Shown here in pieces: positions 1 to 8,621 of a stretch of DNA of 24,746 nucleotides. The stretch spans positions 1-24,746 of the forward strand of contig CAYIJG010000009.1 in NCBI GenBank assembly GCA_964363685.1, read 5' to 3'. The translations under genes and the position numbers were made by a program. Below the pieces are notes generated by a model. The model had not been told where the DNA came from. It was given only the letters and a program-made list of their open reading frames with translations, and did not search any database. Source of the stretch: XYD2-FULL-39-9 sp964363685. Its GTDB lineage: Bacteria; Patescibacteriota; Patescibacteriia; Magasanikbacterales; GWA2-37-8. Within the stretch, counting starts at the first letter, position 1. Every line of letters begins with the position of its first letter.

Positions 1-2243
1 GATTTTGCCAGGCTTTTAAATAACGAAATTTGGTCAATGCGGTTGATTAGTTCAGGTGAGAAAAATTCTTTTAATTTTTCAATGACAATTTTTTTACTGT
101 CGGCATGATTGGTGTTTTTATCAAAACCAATTTGTGATTTTTTGATTTCATTTGCTCCTAAAGAAGTGGTTAGGATAACAATAGCGTGTTTGAGCGAGAT
201 GGTTTTGCCAACCGAATCGGTGATTGTGCCATTTTCTAAGATTTGTAAAAGAAGTTTGCTGACATCTTTATGGGCTTTGTCGATTTCATCAAAGAGAATT
301 ACACAGTACGGATTCATTTTAATGCGGTCGGTGAATTGGTTGGTTTCTTTGTAGCCTACATAACCAGCAGGGGAACCGAGGAGTTTGGAAACGCCAAAAC
401 TCTCGTTAAATTCACTCATATTAAGGTGGATAAGCGAATTTTGGTGGGGGTAGAGCGCGTTTGCTAAAGTTTTGGCCAGTTCGGTTTTGCCAACACCGCT
501 TTCACCGACAAACATAAACGATGCGAGTGGTCGGTTCGGGCTGGACAATTCCAATTGGGTTTGGAGAATGATCTGGGAAACTTCATGCACCACTTCGTCT
601 TGGCCGATAATATGATTTTTTAATTCTAATTCCAAACCAGAAACATTAGTCTTGGCATCGAGAGAAATATTTTTGGCAGGGGAGTTTATCATTTTTGCCA
701 ACTGGAGAACCATGTCTTTGTCAGTAATAGTTTCGGTTTTTTGATTTTTGTTTTTTGAAGCAGTAATTTTTTCTTCTAAAGTTTTTATTTCTTTAATTAG
801 AGAAATTTCTTTTTCTTTTAATTTTACGGCTTCATCAAAATTTTCTCCGCCAGCGGCTTCTTCTTTGTCTAGGATAACTTTTTTTAATTCTTGTTTTAGT
901 TTTTGGAGATTTGATTGAGCGATAGTTGGTTTGGCTGACAAGCGTTTGGCGGCCGCAGTTTCGTCTAGTAGATCAATAGCTTTATCTGGCAACAATTTAT
1001 TTGTAATATATCGGTCTGCCAAAATAGCGGCTTTGGTAATAGCCGAGTCGGTAATGGTGAGGTTGTGATAATTTTCGTAATTTTTTTTGATACCCAGCAT
1101 AATTTTGATGGTATCAGCCACCGAAGATTCTTTAACTTGAATTGGTTGGAATCGGCGTTCTAAGGCAGCGTCGCTCTCAATGTGTTTTTTAAATTCAGTG
1201 GGGGTGGTGGCGCCAATACAGCGGATTTGTCCGCGCGCTAAGGCGGGTTTCAAGATATTGGCTGCATCCATCGTGCCTTGGTTTGAACCAGCGCCGACGA
1301 TATTGTGCAATTCATCAATAAACAAAATTATATCTTCGTTTTGGCTGGCTTCGTCAATCACTTGTTTCAGTCGTCCTTCAAATTCACCACGGTAGGCAGT
1401 GCCGGCAATCATCATGCCCATATCCAAGGCGTAGATTTTTTTGTTTAATAAAATATCTGGCACATCACCAGCGGCAATTTTTTTGGCTAGACCTTCGACG
1501 ATGGCGGTTTTCCCCACTCCAGGATCACCCAAGAGAATGGGATTGTTTTTGGTGCGACGACAGAGGATTTGCATCATGCGTTCTATCTCGTGAGCGCGAC
1601 CAATGACTGGATCAATACTAGATACAACATCTGGACTAGTGAGGTCGACACCAAAAAAATTTAAAGCTGATTCTTTATGGTGATTTTTTTTGTGAGCAGT
1701 CATCGTCGGGTTATTGTTTGGCAACATCATGTCGTCTGATAAGCTTTCTTGGATGCGATCCATAACCTCGGGGATTTTGCTGGCTTGTGGAAATTGCGAA
1801 GCATTAGTTAAGACAACGTCTATTTGTTCTTCCAGTTCGGTTTTTTTGACTTTGCCGGTTTTGAGCAGTTGGTCTATTTTTTCATCATCAGTATCAAGCA
1901 GGCCGGCCAAAAGATGTTCGGTGCCAAGGTAGTTGTGGTTATTTTTTTGAGCGATAATAATGGCTTTTTCCAAAGCAGTTTTGGCGTTGGCGGAAAAAGG
2001 GGATAGTTTGATATATGGTTTGGCTGGTGGGATTGATTTGAAATTTAACAACGCAGACTCAATTTTTTTGGTATCCAAATTATAGCGCTCTAGAATTTCA
2101 TTGGCCATGGAGCCTTTTTGCAAAGACAAAGCCAGCAATAAATGCGCCGGTTCAACGGAGATATTTTTGAGGTCGGTGGCCAGGCTGATGCTGTTGATAA
2201 GCACTTCGCGCAGGTTAGTGGAAAAACGGTCAATAATTGTCAT
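1..2243 (-). CDS. clpC: ClpC/ClpB-type AAA+ protein unfoldase, C-terminus cut by window edge
   Basis: Hexameric ATP-driven unfoldase that would thread proteins into ClpP or act as a chaperone in the cytoplasm. About 747 residues are present, reading from an ATG at 2243 to the window edge. Two Clp_N repeats lie at about residues 5-140. NBD1 has Walker A GDPGVGKTA near residue 240 and Walker B LFIDEL near 306. A short charged middle region around 430-500 is ClpC-like rather than the long ClpB coiled coil. NBD2 has Walker A GESGVGKT near 579 and Walker B LFDEID near 649. The final part (the rest of NBD2 and any ClpP-binding loop) is missing, so ClpC versus ClpB rests on the short middle domain. 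It is transcribed divergently from the phosphohexomutase gene. No convincing Shine-Dalgarno site precedes the start. Confidence 0.92.
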   Translation of the reverse strand, partial: MTIIDRFSTNLREVLINSISLATDLKNISVEPAHLLLALSLQKGSMANEILERYNLDTKKIESALLNFKSIPPAKPYIKLSPFSANAKTALEKAIIIAQKNNHNYLGTEHLLAGLLDTDDEKIDQLLKTGKVKKTELEEQIDVVLTNASQFPQASKIPEVMDRIQESLSDDMMLPNNNPTMTAHKKNHHKESALNFFGVDLTSPDVVSSIDPVIGRAHEIERMMQILCRRTKNNPILLGDPGVGKTAIVEGLAKKIAAGDVPDILLNKKIYALDMGMMIAGTAYRGEFEGRLKQVIDEASQNEDIILFIDELHNIVGAGSNQGTMDAANILKPALARGQIRCIGATTPTEFKKHIESDAALERRFQPIQVKESSVADTIKIMLGIKKNYENYHNLTITDSAITKAAILADRYITNKLLPDKAIDLLDETAAAKRLSAKPTIAQSNLQKLKQELKKVILDKEEAAGGENFDEAVKLKEKEISLIKEIKTLEEKITASKNKNQKTETITDKDMVLQLAKMINSPAKNISLDAKTNVSGLELELKNHIIGQDEVVHEVSQIILQTQLELSSPNRPLASFMFVGESGVGKTELAKTLANALYPHQNSLIHLNMSEFNESFGVSKLLGSPAGYVGYKETNQFTDRIKMNPYCVILFDEIDKAHKDVSKLLLQILENGTITDSVGKTISLKHAIVILTTSLGANEIKKSQIGFDKNTNHADSKKIVIEKLKEFFSPELINRIDQISLFKSLAK

Positions 2244-2290
2244 AATACAGTGATAAAGTTGAAAGTTTCAAGTTAAAAGTTGCTATTAAT

Positions 2291-2342
2291 TTTTGACTAA
2301 AAATTAAGTGTAATATATACTAAATTCACTGTTTAGTCAAAA
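2291..2342 (+). promoter_or_regulatory. Promoter of phosphohexomutase gene inside an inverted repeat
   Basis: The -35 TTGACT (2293-2298) and -10 TATACT (2316-2321) are separated by 17 bp. An 11-bp perfect inverted repeat, TTTTGACTAAA (2291-2301) and TTTAGTCAAAA (2332-2342), brackets the -10 and the expected start site near 2328. It could be an operator or a start-proximal hairpin. The promoter call is strong; the regulatory role is inference. Confidence 0.7.
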
Positions 2343-2349
2343 TAAAAAT

Positions 2350-4158
2350 ATGATTCCAAAAGAATTAAGTGATAAACTTTCTGTCGAAGCTTTACATGCC
2401 TTAAACATCTGGTTGACGGCTGAAGAGTATGCGCCTTATCAAGAAGAAATTAATGAGTTAATTACTACCCATAATTTTGTTGAATTAGAGGATAGGTTTT
2501 ATAGGCATGTTAAAATCGGCACTGGTGGTATTCGTGGTAAAGTTGGAGCAGGGCCCAACCGTATTAACGTTCGCACTATTAGTGAAGCCGCTCAGGGTCT
2601 GGCTAATTTTATTGATGATTTTGGTCAAGAGGCCAAAGACAAAGGCGTCGTGGTGAGTCACGAAATTCGCCTGCTTTCAAGAGAGTTTGCTGAAACTACC
2701 TGTAGTGTTCTAGCAGCTAATGGAATTAAAACTTTTCTTTTTGATGGTATACGTTCTACGCCGGAGGTCTCTTTTGCAGTTAGGCATTTAAAGGCAGTTG
2801 CCGGTGTTCAGTTAACTGCTTCGCACAATCGAAAAACTGATAACGGCTTTAAATTTTTCTGGACCGATGGTGGGCAGGTAGTGCCACCTTTAGATCAAAA
2901 GTTTATGGGTTTGGTACTTGGGGTGAGTAAAATTATAAAAATGGACTTCAAAGAAGCAGAAAGCCAAGGGTTAGTGAAAACAATTGGTAAAGAAGTTGAC
3001 AAGGTTTACTTGCAAAACCTTAAAAACCTTTCGCTTGTTAAGACCCGCTCGGCTAAGATTGCTTTCAGTCCCATGCATAGCTCCGGTATTACTAACGCCC
3101 TACCAGCTCTTCAAGAGGAAGGTTTTTCTGTCACTGTAGTACCTGAGCAAGCTCAGCCTGATGAAAATTTTCCAACCGCTGTTGACGATACTACCAACCC
3201 TGAATTTGAAAAAGTGATGGGGATGGTGATTGCTTTGGGAGAAAAAATTGAGGCGGATTTGGCCATGTCCACCGATCCTGATGCCTGTCGAGTGGGGGTA
3301 GCTGTACGAAAGAAACTAAATGATCCTAAGCTTCACTATATAACAGCTAATGAGGTTGGGGTGGCCATTTTGTATTTCTTATTGTCAATTTTGAAAGAGA
3401 GAGGAGAGGTCGACAAAAATCTGCTCTTTATCAAAATTTTCTGTACTACTACTTTAATGACTGATATTGCCGAAGATTTTGGTATTAAACATGTGGACGA
3501 CCTTTTTGTTGGTTTCAAATGGATCGGTCAAATCGTGGAGAAAATGGAAGACAAAAGTAAGTTCTTATTAGCATTGGAGGATACTTGCGGTTATGCGCGT
3601 GGGGATTTTATTCGTGACAAAGACGGGGCGATCGGCGCTCTTACCGTTGCCGAAATGGTGTCGTGGTTGAAGGATCAGGGTAAAACGGTTCCTGATTTTT
3701 TGAATGAGATTTACGAAAAATATGGTTACTTCCGTAATGTTCTTTATCAAGTTGACGTTGATGGCAAGGAAGGTTTTGAAGATATAGTTAAGTTGTATAA
3801 ATCTTTTCGAGCTGATCCGCCAACAGAACTTGGAGGTTTAAAAGTAGTGAAAATAATTGATCGGCTTCCGAAAGAGAATAGAAAACCGGAGAATTATAAA
3901 GCTGGAGTAAATGGGGACGAAATAACCTTTATTCTTTCTGAAGATGAGAGAATTCGGATGATAACCCGTCCTTCTGGGACCCAGCCGCAGTTTAAATACT
4001 ACGTTCAAGTCTTTGGAAAAGTGAATGGTAACCTTTTGGAAGTTAAAAAAGAAGTTGACACTCTTGCGCTAAAAATCGAAGATAGCTTTTATGCATATCA
4101 AGATAAAGTTTTAGGTAAAGAAGCACGGGGGATAAAAATTATCAGTCATTGGGATTGA
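2350..4158 (+). CDS. Phosphoglucomutase/phosphomannomutase superfamily protein with altered active-site motifs
   Basis: Alpha-D-phosphohexomutase fold protein of 602 aa; the family interconverts hexose 1- and 6-phosphates through a phosphoserine. The long form resembles PGM2/phosphopentomutase-type enzymes. The catalytic serine loop TASHN is present near residue 157. The usual metal loop DPDADR reads DPDACR near residue 311, so the third Mg-binding aspartate is a cysteine. The sugar-binding loop, normally E-E-S-x-G, reads EDTCGY near residue 412, followed by a conserved RDKDG. The C-terminal phosphate loop is RPSGTQPQ where RPSGTEPK is usual. The fold assignment is secure; substrate and activity are not. 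It has its own promoter and converges on the NUDIX genes with a 44-bp gap in which I see no terminator. Confidence 0.85.
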   Translation: MIPKELSDKLSVEALHALNIWLTAEEYAPYQEEINELITTHNFVELEDRFYRHVKIGTGGIRGKVGAGPNRINVRTISEAAQGLANFIDDFGQEAKDKGVVVSHEIRLLSREFAETTCSVLAANGIKTFLFDGIRSTPEVSFAVRHLKAVAGVQLTASHNRKTDNGFKFFWTDGGQVVPPLDQKFMGLVLGVSKIIKMDFKEAESQGLVKTIGKEVDKVYLQNLKNLSLVKTRSAKIAFSPMHSSGITNALPALQEEGFSVTVVPEQAQPDENFPTAVDDTTNPEFEKVMGMVIALGEKIEADLAMSTDPDACRVGVAVRKKLNDPKLHYITANEVGVAILYFLLSILKERGEVDKNLLFIKIFCTTTLMTDIAEDFGIKHVDDLFVGFKWIGQIVEKMEDKSKFLLALEDTCGYARGDFIRDKDGAIGALTVAEMVSWLKDQGKTVPDFLNEIYEKYGYFRNVLYQVDVDGKEGFEDIVKLYKSFRADPPTELGGLKVVKIIDRLPKENRKPENYKAGVNGDEITFILSEDERIRMITRPSGTQPQFKYYVQVFGKVNGNLLEVKKEVDTLALKIEDSFYAYQDKVLGKEARGIKIISHWD

Positions 4159-4202
4159 TCTTATAGATACAGGAGTGTTTGAAGTAGCTTTTAGAGGTTT
4201 AA

Positions 4203-4631
4203 TTACGCATCAAAAAAGTTTTTACCACTTCGCAAAGCCTCAATATAGTTGGGAGTAGTGCCATACAAAGGCGACGGTAAATGTTCTAGGTCATACCAAT
4301 CCCAGCTTTCGCATTTATCAGGTTCTAAATTTTGTGGTTCGCCACTTTTCCAGTCAGCTGTCAGCCCAACATTTATGTAATGTTTTGTGGGGGTTTTGTG
4401 ATTGTATAAATCCAAAAATTTTATATTTTCTATTTCCATTCCGGTTTCTTCTTTTACTTCTCGTCTGGCGCACTGCTCAAATGACTCCATAAATTCCATA
4501 TGCCCTCCAGGGGTGGCGTATTCTTGCTCGCCGTTACCGTTGGTATTTTTTCTTTTGCCAAGCAATGTTTTTCCGTTTTTAAATACGATGACCCCAATGC
4601 CTATTTTAATATGTTCGTTATTTGTCTCCAT
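4203..4631 (-). CDS. NUDIX hydrolase (tandem copy 2)
   Basis: Protein of 142 aa with a complete Nudix box at about residues 43-66: G-x5-E-x7-REVKEETGM, which supplies the metal-binding glutamates. NUDIX enzymes hydrolyse nucleoside diphosphates linked to another group (damaged dNTPs, NDP-sugars, NADH); the substrate cannot be told here. It starts only 2 nt after the stop codon of the neighbouring NUDIX gene and is clearly paralogous to it, sharing the N-terminal KNGK-LLGKRKN segment and the later ADWKSGEP and ESW-WYDL motifs. Last gene of the presumed lemA-htpX operon. Confidence 0.9.
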   Translation of the reverse strand: METNNEHIKIGIGVIVFKNGKTLLGKRKNTNGNGEQEYATPGGHMEFMESFEQCARREVKEETGMEIENIKFLDLYNHKTPTKHYINVGLTADWKSGEPQNLEPDKCESWDWYDLEHLPSPLYGTTPNYIEALRSGKNFFDA

Positions 4632-4633
4632 AA

Positions 4634-5068
4634 TTAAGCATCAAAATAATATTCGCCTGTTTGACCTGTTTTGTAGGATTTAATATATGTGTTTAGATTT
4701 GCAAACAGTGGAGACGGTAGATCATTGAGGTCATACCAGCCCCAACTTTCAAGTTTGTGCGGTTCCATAACTCTTGGCTCGCCACTCTTCCAATCAGCGA
4801 CCAATCCAATATCAACATAATGTTTGGGCGCGTACGTTTTTAAATTCATCAATCCGACAAATTTTATATTTTTTATTTCTATTTCGGCCTCTTCTTTGGT
4901 TTCTCGTTTAGCACAATCTTCAAAAGATTCCATGTATTCCAAGTGTCCGCCAAGCACACCATACTCTCCTTCACCATGAGCATTTTTTCTTTTCCCTAAT
5001 AAAATTTTGCCATTTTTAAAAATCATGACCGTTAAACCAACTTGCGGGCGTTGATTTGTGGATTCCAT
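4634..5068 (-). CDS. NUDIX hydrolase (tandem copy 1, Nudix box variant)
   Basis: Protein of 144 aa, paralogue of the gene that follows it. The Nudix box at about residues 41-64 keeps G-x5-E-x7-RE and the EE pair, but the glycine after EE-x is replaced by glutamate (EEAEI instead of EExGU). The metal-binding glutamates remain, so activity is plausible, but the loop geometry may differ. It begins 6 bp after the htpX stop codon, which argues for co-transcription. The pair probably arose by tandem duplication and divergence. Substrate unknown. Confidence 0.9.
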   Translation of the reverse strand: MESTNQRPQVGLTVMIFKNGKILLGKRKNAHGEGEYGVLGGHLEYMESFEDCAKRETKEEAEIEIKNIKFVGLMNLKTYAPKHYVDIGLVADWKSGEPRVMEPHKLESWGWYDLNDLPSPLFANLNTYIKSYKTGQTGEYYFDA

Positions 5069-5074
5069 AATAAT

Positions 5075-5956
5075 TTAAATCACTATCCCTCGTAGTTTGT
5101 TTATTCTATCCTGAATCGGAGGATGGGTAGAAAAGAGATTGGCTAATTTTTTACCAGAGAAAGGATTTGCAAAAAAGAGATGAGCTGTGGCCTTACTTGC
5201 GTTTTGCATCGGCATATTTTGAGCTGAAATTTTTTCTAAGGCTTTGGCTAGGGCTTCTGGGTAGCGAGTGAGCAGAGATCCAGACGCATCGGCCAAGTAT
5301 TCACGGCGACGAGAGATGGCGAGTTTGATAAGTTCTGCAACCAGTGGTGATAAGATAGCCAAGACAATGCCAACTAACATAAAAATAGCGAGCACATTAC
5401 CACCTTCACGACTGCGACCGCGAAGATGTCCGCTACGCAAGAGAATATTCGATAATATAGCAATGGAGCCAACAAGCACCGCCACGAGCATCATAAAACG
5501 GATATCGTAGTTTTGGATATGCGATAGTTCATGAGCCAAGACACCTTCCAGTTCTTCGTTAGTTAGTTGTTCAATGGCACCGGTAGTGACCGCCACGGAG
5601 GCAGTTTCTGGGTTGCGACCAGTGGCAAAGGCGTTAATGGCCGGGTCATTGATTATATAGATTTTTGGCACGGGTAGGCCGCTAGTAATACAGAGATTTT
5701 CTATCATTCTTGATACATAAGGATTGTCTTCTTTGGCAATGAGCTTGGCACCATTTGTAGCCAAGGCAATTTTATCTCCCTTGAAATACGAAACCATGGT
5801 GATGATAAAAGAAAGAATAGTTGCCAAAAATAGACCAGCAAGGTCGCCAATACCTGAAACAATCCCAAAGACATAGCCCAAAACAAGAAGAATAACAATA
5901 AATATTGTTATGAGGGCTACGGATTGTCTTTTGTTGGAGGTGATTTGAGAGTACAT
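5075..5956 (-). CDS. htpX: HtpX-like membrane zinc metalloprotease (M48B)
   Basis: Integral membrane protease of 293 aa in the M48 family, which cleaves misfolded membrane proteins. Two hydrophobic helices at about residues 12-34 and 37-57 precede a soluble part. The zinc motif HELSH is at about residue 142, followed by two more hydrophobic segments (about 157-171 and 188-212) and the third zinc ligand in REYLADA. Length matches the family. It sits downstream of lemA with one unknown gene between, the common lemA-htpX neighbourhood. The gene upstream ends 1 bp before this start codon, so translation is probably coupled. Confidence 0.95.
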   Translation of the reverse strand: MYSQITSNKRQSVALITIFIVILLVLGYVFGIVSGIGDLAGLFLATILSFIITMVSYFKGDKIALATNGAKLIAKEDNPYVSRMIENLCITSGLPVPKIYIINDPAINAFATGRNPETASVAVTTGAIEQLTNEELEGVLAHELSHIQNYDIRFMMLVAVLVGSIAILSNILLRSGHLRGRSREGGNVLAIFMLVGIVLAILSPLVAELIKLAISRRREYLADASGSLLTRYPEALAKALEKISAQNMPMQNASKATAHLFFANPFSGKKLANLFSTHPPIQDRINKLRGIVI

Positions 5957-5957
5957 A

Positions 5958-6761
5958 TTAAAGTTTTGTAAGTTTGATAGTTGTATTTCCGTATGATGGT
6001 TTTTTTGGATTCTCTAGAGTAATTTTTATTTCATAACCTGATTCGGTATTTGTATAACTGTATATTGTAGATTTTTCTCCAGAAATAGTTTGTGTGCCTG
6101 CGTATCTTAAAACCCCTGTTAGTAAAGAATAAAAAACAATTTTGTTTGGGTTTTTTACTTCTTCAGAGGAAAAATCTAAATTATTTGGATTGGAAACTGC
6201 ATCTGTAATTTCTCTATGGAGAAAAAACTGGTTTCCTAATTTTGGCGGATGTTGTAAAAGTAGAGCGTTATTTATTTTACCTTCTTCCATTTCCTTACGA
6301 ACTTTTTGTCTCATTATTTCAATCTCTCGTGCTTGTTGTTGTTTTTCGTATGTTAGGGAATCAAAAAGACCTGATTTGAATTTGCTTACATCCTCCCCCC
6401 TCGCTTTCTCGGTTGACAGCAAATTTTCAATTTTAGCTGCTTTTCTTTTTTTATCTAACGTTACTATGATTCTAGCTCTGGTTTCGTCATATGCAGCTGT
6501 TGCAGGGGCTTCATATGTAAAATTAAGCCCGCCTTTTCCAGACATTTCTTCATTAACGTGAGTACATAACATCTTGCCTGTTAATGGTGAGTTAATAATA
6601 AAAAATTTTGGGTCTAGCCCACTATTTATAGCATCTATAAATAGTGGGAGAGGGGATCCTTCTTTTATATCGTCTGGTAAATCAAGCTCGTGATCGGATT
6701 TTTCTTTTCTTTGATTTTCGCGGTAAGGATCTTCGCCGTTGGGTTCTCTACCATTTGCCAT
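5958..6761 (-). CDS. Uncharacterised protein between lemA and htpX
   Basis: Soluble-looking protein of 267 aa that I do not recognise. The first 30 residues are highly charged (Asn, Glu, Lys, Asp), a middle section around residues 100-160 is helical and basic (KKRKAAK, RQKVRKEMEEG), and the C-terminal 60 residues are rich in beta-forming Tyr, Thr and Ile. There is no signal peptide or membrane segment. It begins 9 bp after the lemA stop and ends 1 bp before htpX, so it is almost certainly co-transcribed with these two membrane-quality-control genes and may act with them. That is inference from position only. Confidence 0.75.
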   Translation of the reverse strand: MANGREPNGEDPYRENQRKEKSDHELDLPDDIKEGSPLPLFIDAINSGLDPKFFIINSPLTGKMLCTHVNEEMSGKGGLNFTYEAPATAAYDETRARIIVTLDKKRKAAKIENLLSTEKARGEDVSKFKSGLFDSLTYEKQQQAREIEIMRQKVRKEMEEGKINNALLLQHPPKLGNQFFLHREITDAVSNPNNLDFSSEEVKNPNKIVFYSLLTGVLRYAGTQTISGEKSTIYSYTNTESGYEIKITLENPKKPSYGNTTIKLTKL

Positions 6762-6770
6762 ACTATGATT

Positions 6771-7337
6771 TTAGAATTTCACCTGTACATTTTCTTTTTC
6801 TGTAGCATCAGCCTGGAAGAATTCGTATTTCTTAAATCCTAATGAGTTGGCAATAAGGTTTGTAGGGAAAACTTGGATCTTGGTATTGAAATCGCGAGTG
6901 TTGCCATTGTAGAAACGACGGGAAGCTTGGATTTTGTTTTCGGTATCACTGATCTCATCTTGTAATTGTAAGAAGTTTTGGCTAGCTTTTAAGTCTGGAT
7001 AATTTTCGGTAACAGCAAACAAAGATTTTAAAGTTCCAGAGAGCATATTTTCGGCTTGTTCCTTTTCTTGCATGGTTGCACCTGGTTTGTCATGCATAGC
7101 CATCGCAGCGGTGCGAGCTTCAGTCAATCTCACCAAAGTACTTTGTTCGTGGGTCATGTAGCCTTTGACGGTTTCTACTAAATTTGGAATGAGGTCATAA
7201 CGGCGTTTGAGTTGGACGTCAATATCACTAAAAGCTTCGTCAACTTGATTTTTTGAACGAATTAAACCGTTGTAAACTGCGACTAACCAAAGGGCGACTA
7301 CGGCGACGGCGGCGAGGAGGATGTATAATCCTGACAT
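6771..7337 (-). CDS. lemA: LemA family membrane protein
   Basis: Protein of 188 aa with one N-terminal membrane helix at about residues 4-24, then a long helical domain with the family signature: NQVDEAFSDIDVQLKRRYDL, then IPNLVETVKGY and ARTAA. A NPDLKAS-like segment appears as YPDLKAS, followed by LQDEISDTENKI and the FYNG motif. LemA proteins are bacterial membrane proteins of unclear biochemical role, often next to htpX or TPM-domain genes, as here. First gene of the minus-strand operon, with a good promoter upstream (7401-7429). Confidence 0.95.
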   Translation of the reverse strand: MSGLYILLAAVAVVALWLVAVYNGLIRSKNQVDEAFSDIDVQLKRRYDLIPNLVETVKGYMTHEQSTLVRLTEARTAAMAMHDKPGATMQEKEQAENMLSGTLKSLFAVTENYPDLKASQNFLQLQDEISDTENKIQASRRFYNGNTRDFNTKIQVFPTNLIANSLGFKKYEFFQADATEKENVQVKF

Positions 7338-7369
7338 ATGCTTATGAATAAATTAATAAGTTAAGCCTA

Positions 7370-7429
7370 TTGGCTTTTTTACCTAATTATTATATACTTT
7401 AGTATATTATAGACTTACAGAAATTACAA
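7370..7429. promoter_or_regulatory. Divergent lemA/rseP promoters sharing a symmetric -10 region
   Basis: Plus strand (towards rseP): TTGGCT (7370-7375), 17 bp, TATACT (7393-7398). Minus strand (towards lemA): TTGTAA (complement of 7424-7429), 17 bp, TATACT (complement of 7401-7406). The two -10 boxes lie back to back, separated by 2 bp, forming the palindrome TATACTTTAGTATA. Polymerase binding on one side would therefore exclude the other, so the two operons may be reciprocally expressed. The promoter boxes are visible; the exclusion is inference. Confidence 0.65.
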
Positions 7430-7463
7430 GGATTTAAGCTTGTAAATTTATTTTATCAAAATT

Positions 7464-8618
7464 ATGGTCACTTTGCTAATTTTTATCGCTGTTTTGGCAG
7501 TTCTAGTACTATCTCATGAGTTTGGTCATTTTGTAGCGGCTCGTAAAAGCGGGATGAAAGTCTATGAATTTGGTTTTGGTTTTCCTCCTCGTTTGTTTGG
7601 AGTTCAGGCTGTGCTAGACGAAGCTGGCAAGAGGAAATGGCGATTTATTTGGGGGAAAAAACCAGATGAAGCTAGTTTTGGCACTGTTTATTCTTTTAAT
7701 CTTTTGCCCTTAGGAGGATTTGTGCGTATTAAAGGTGAAGATGGCGAAGAGACAGGAGACGATAGTTTTGCAGCTCAGAAATTTTGGAAAAAAGGAGTTA
7801 CTTTGCTCGCCGGTGTTGGGATGAATGTGCTTTTGGCATTTGTTTTATTATCTGTTGGTTTTATGTGGGGTGCGCCTCAAGCCGTAGATAATTTGCCACC
7901 AGGCACAAAAATAGAAAATAGTCATTTGGAAATTATGGAAGCAATGGCTGGGAAGCCAGCCAGTATTGCGGGGCTTGAATCAGGAGATATTATTATTAGT
8001 CTTGATGATTTGCAAAATCCAAGTGTGAAGGCGATGCAAGAATATGTGAATGCAAATAAAAACAAAGATATAAAAGTGACAGTAAAAAGAGGTACTGAAA
8101 CTTTGGAAAAAAGTATCAGACCTTTTATTTATGAAGACACAGGTAAAGGTGGGTTGGGCGTGGCGCTTATAGAAGTCGGTACGGTAAAATATTCTTGGTA
8201 TATGGCTATTTACCAAGGTTTTAAAATGACAGGACTTTATTTAAAAGAAATTGTGGTATCTTTTTATACTTTGATTGCCGGGTTGTTTAGAGGGGCACCG
8301 GTGGGGGAATCTTTGTCCGGTCCGGTGGGGATTGCGGTGATGACTGGCAAAGTTGCCAAGATGGGCTTTAGTTACCTACTTAACTTTATGGCTTTGCTAT
8401 CTCTGAATTTAGCGATTATAAACGTTTTGCCTATTCCAGCTCTCGATGGTGGTAGGTTCTTATTTTTACTTATTAGTAAAATTATCCGCAAACCGCTCAA
8501 TCAAAAATATGAACAGATTGCGCACGGCATTGGTTTTTTTGTTTTGATATCACTCGTGATTTTAATCACTGTTAAAGATTTAAGTAAATTCAAAGGATTA
8601 TTTACAGGCCTGTTTTAA
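7464..8618 (+). CDS. rseP: Site-2 protease, RseP-like (M50)
   Basis: Intramembrane zinc metalloprotease of 384 aa. The first transmembrane helix carries HEFGH at residues 18-22, and the second half of the active site is the NVLPIPALDGG motif near residue 322. A PDZ domain lies at about residues 150-230, and further membrane helices at about 110-130, 250-275 and 350-370. In other bacteria this enzyme cleaves anti-sigma factors or remnant signal peptides; the local substrate is unknown. Length is slightly below E. coli RseP and shows a single PDZ domain. It ends 3 bp before pheS and heads that operon. Confidence 0.93.
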   Translation: MVTLLIFIAVLAVLVLSHEFGHFVAARKSGMKVYEFGFGFPPRLFGVQAVLDEAGKRKWRFIWGKKPDEASFGTVYSFNLLPLGGFVRIKGEDGEETGDDSFAAQKFWKKGVTLLAGVGMNVLLAFVLLSVGFMWGAPQAVDNLPPGTKIENSHLEIMEAMAGKPASIAGLESGDIIISLDDLQNPSVKAMQEYVNANKNKDIKVTVKRGTETLEKSIRPFIYEDTGKGGLGVALIEVGTVKYSWYMAIYQGFKMTGLYLKEIVVSFYTLIAGLFRGAPVGESLSGPVGIAVMTGKVAKMGFSYLLNFMALLSLNLAIINVLPIPALDGGRFLFLLISKIIRKPLNQKYEQIAHGIGFFVLISLVILITVKDLSKFKGLFTGLF

Positions 8619-8621
8619 AAT

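Noticed and set aside
109..2006. Plus-strand ORFs of 60-81 codons across the first 2 kb
   Set aside because: They are antisense to a long, clearly conserved ClpC reading frame.
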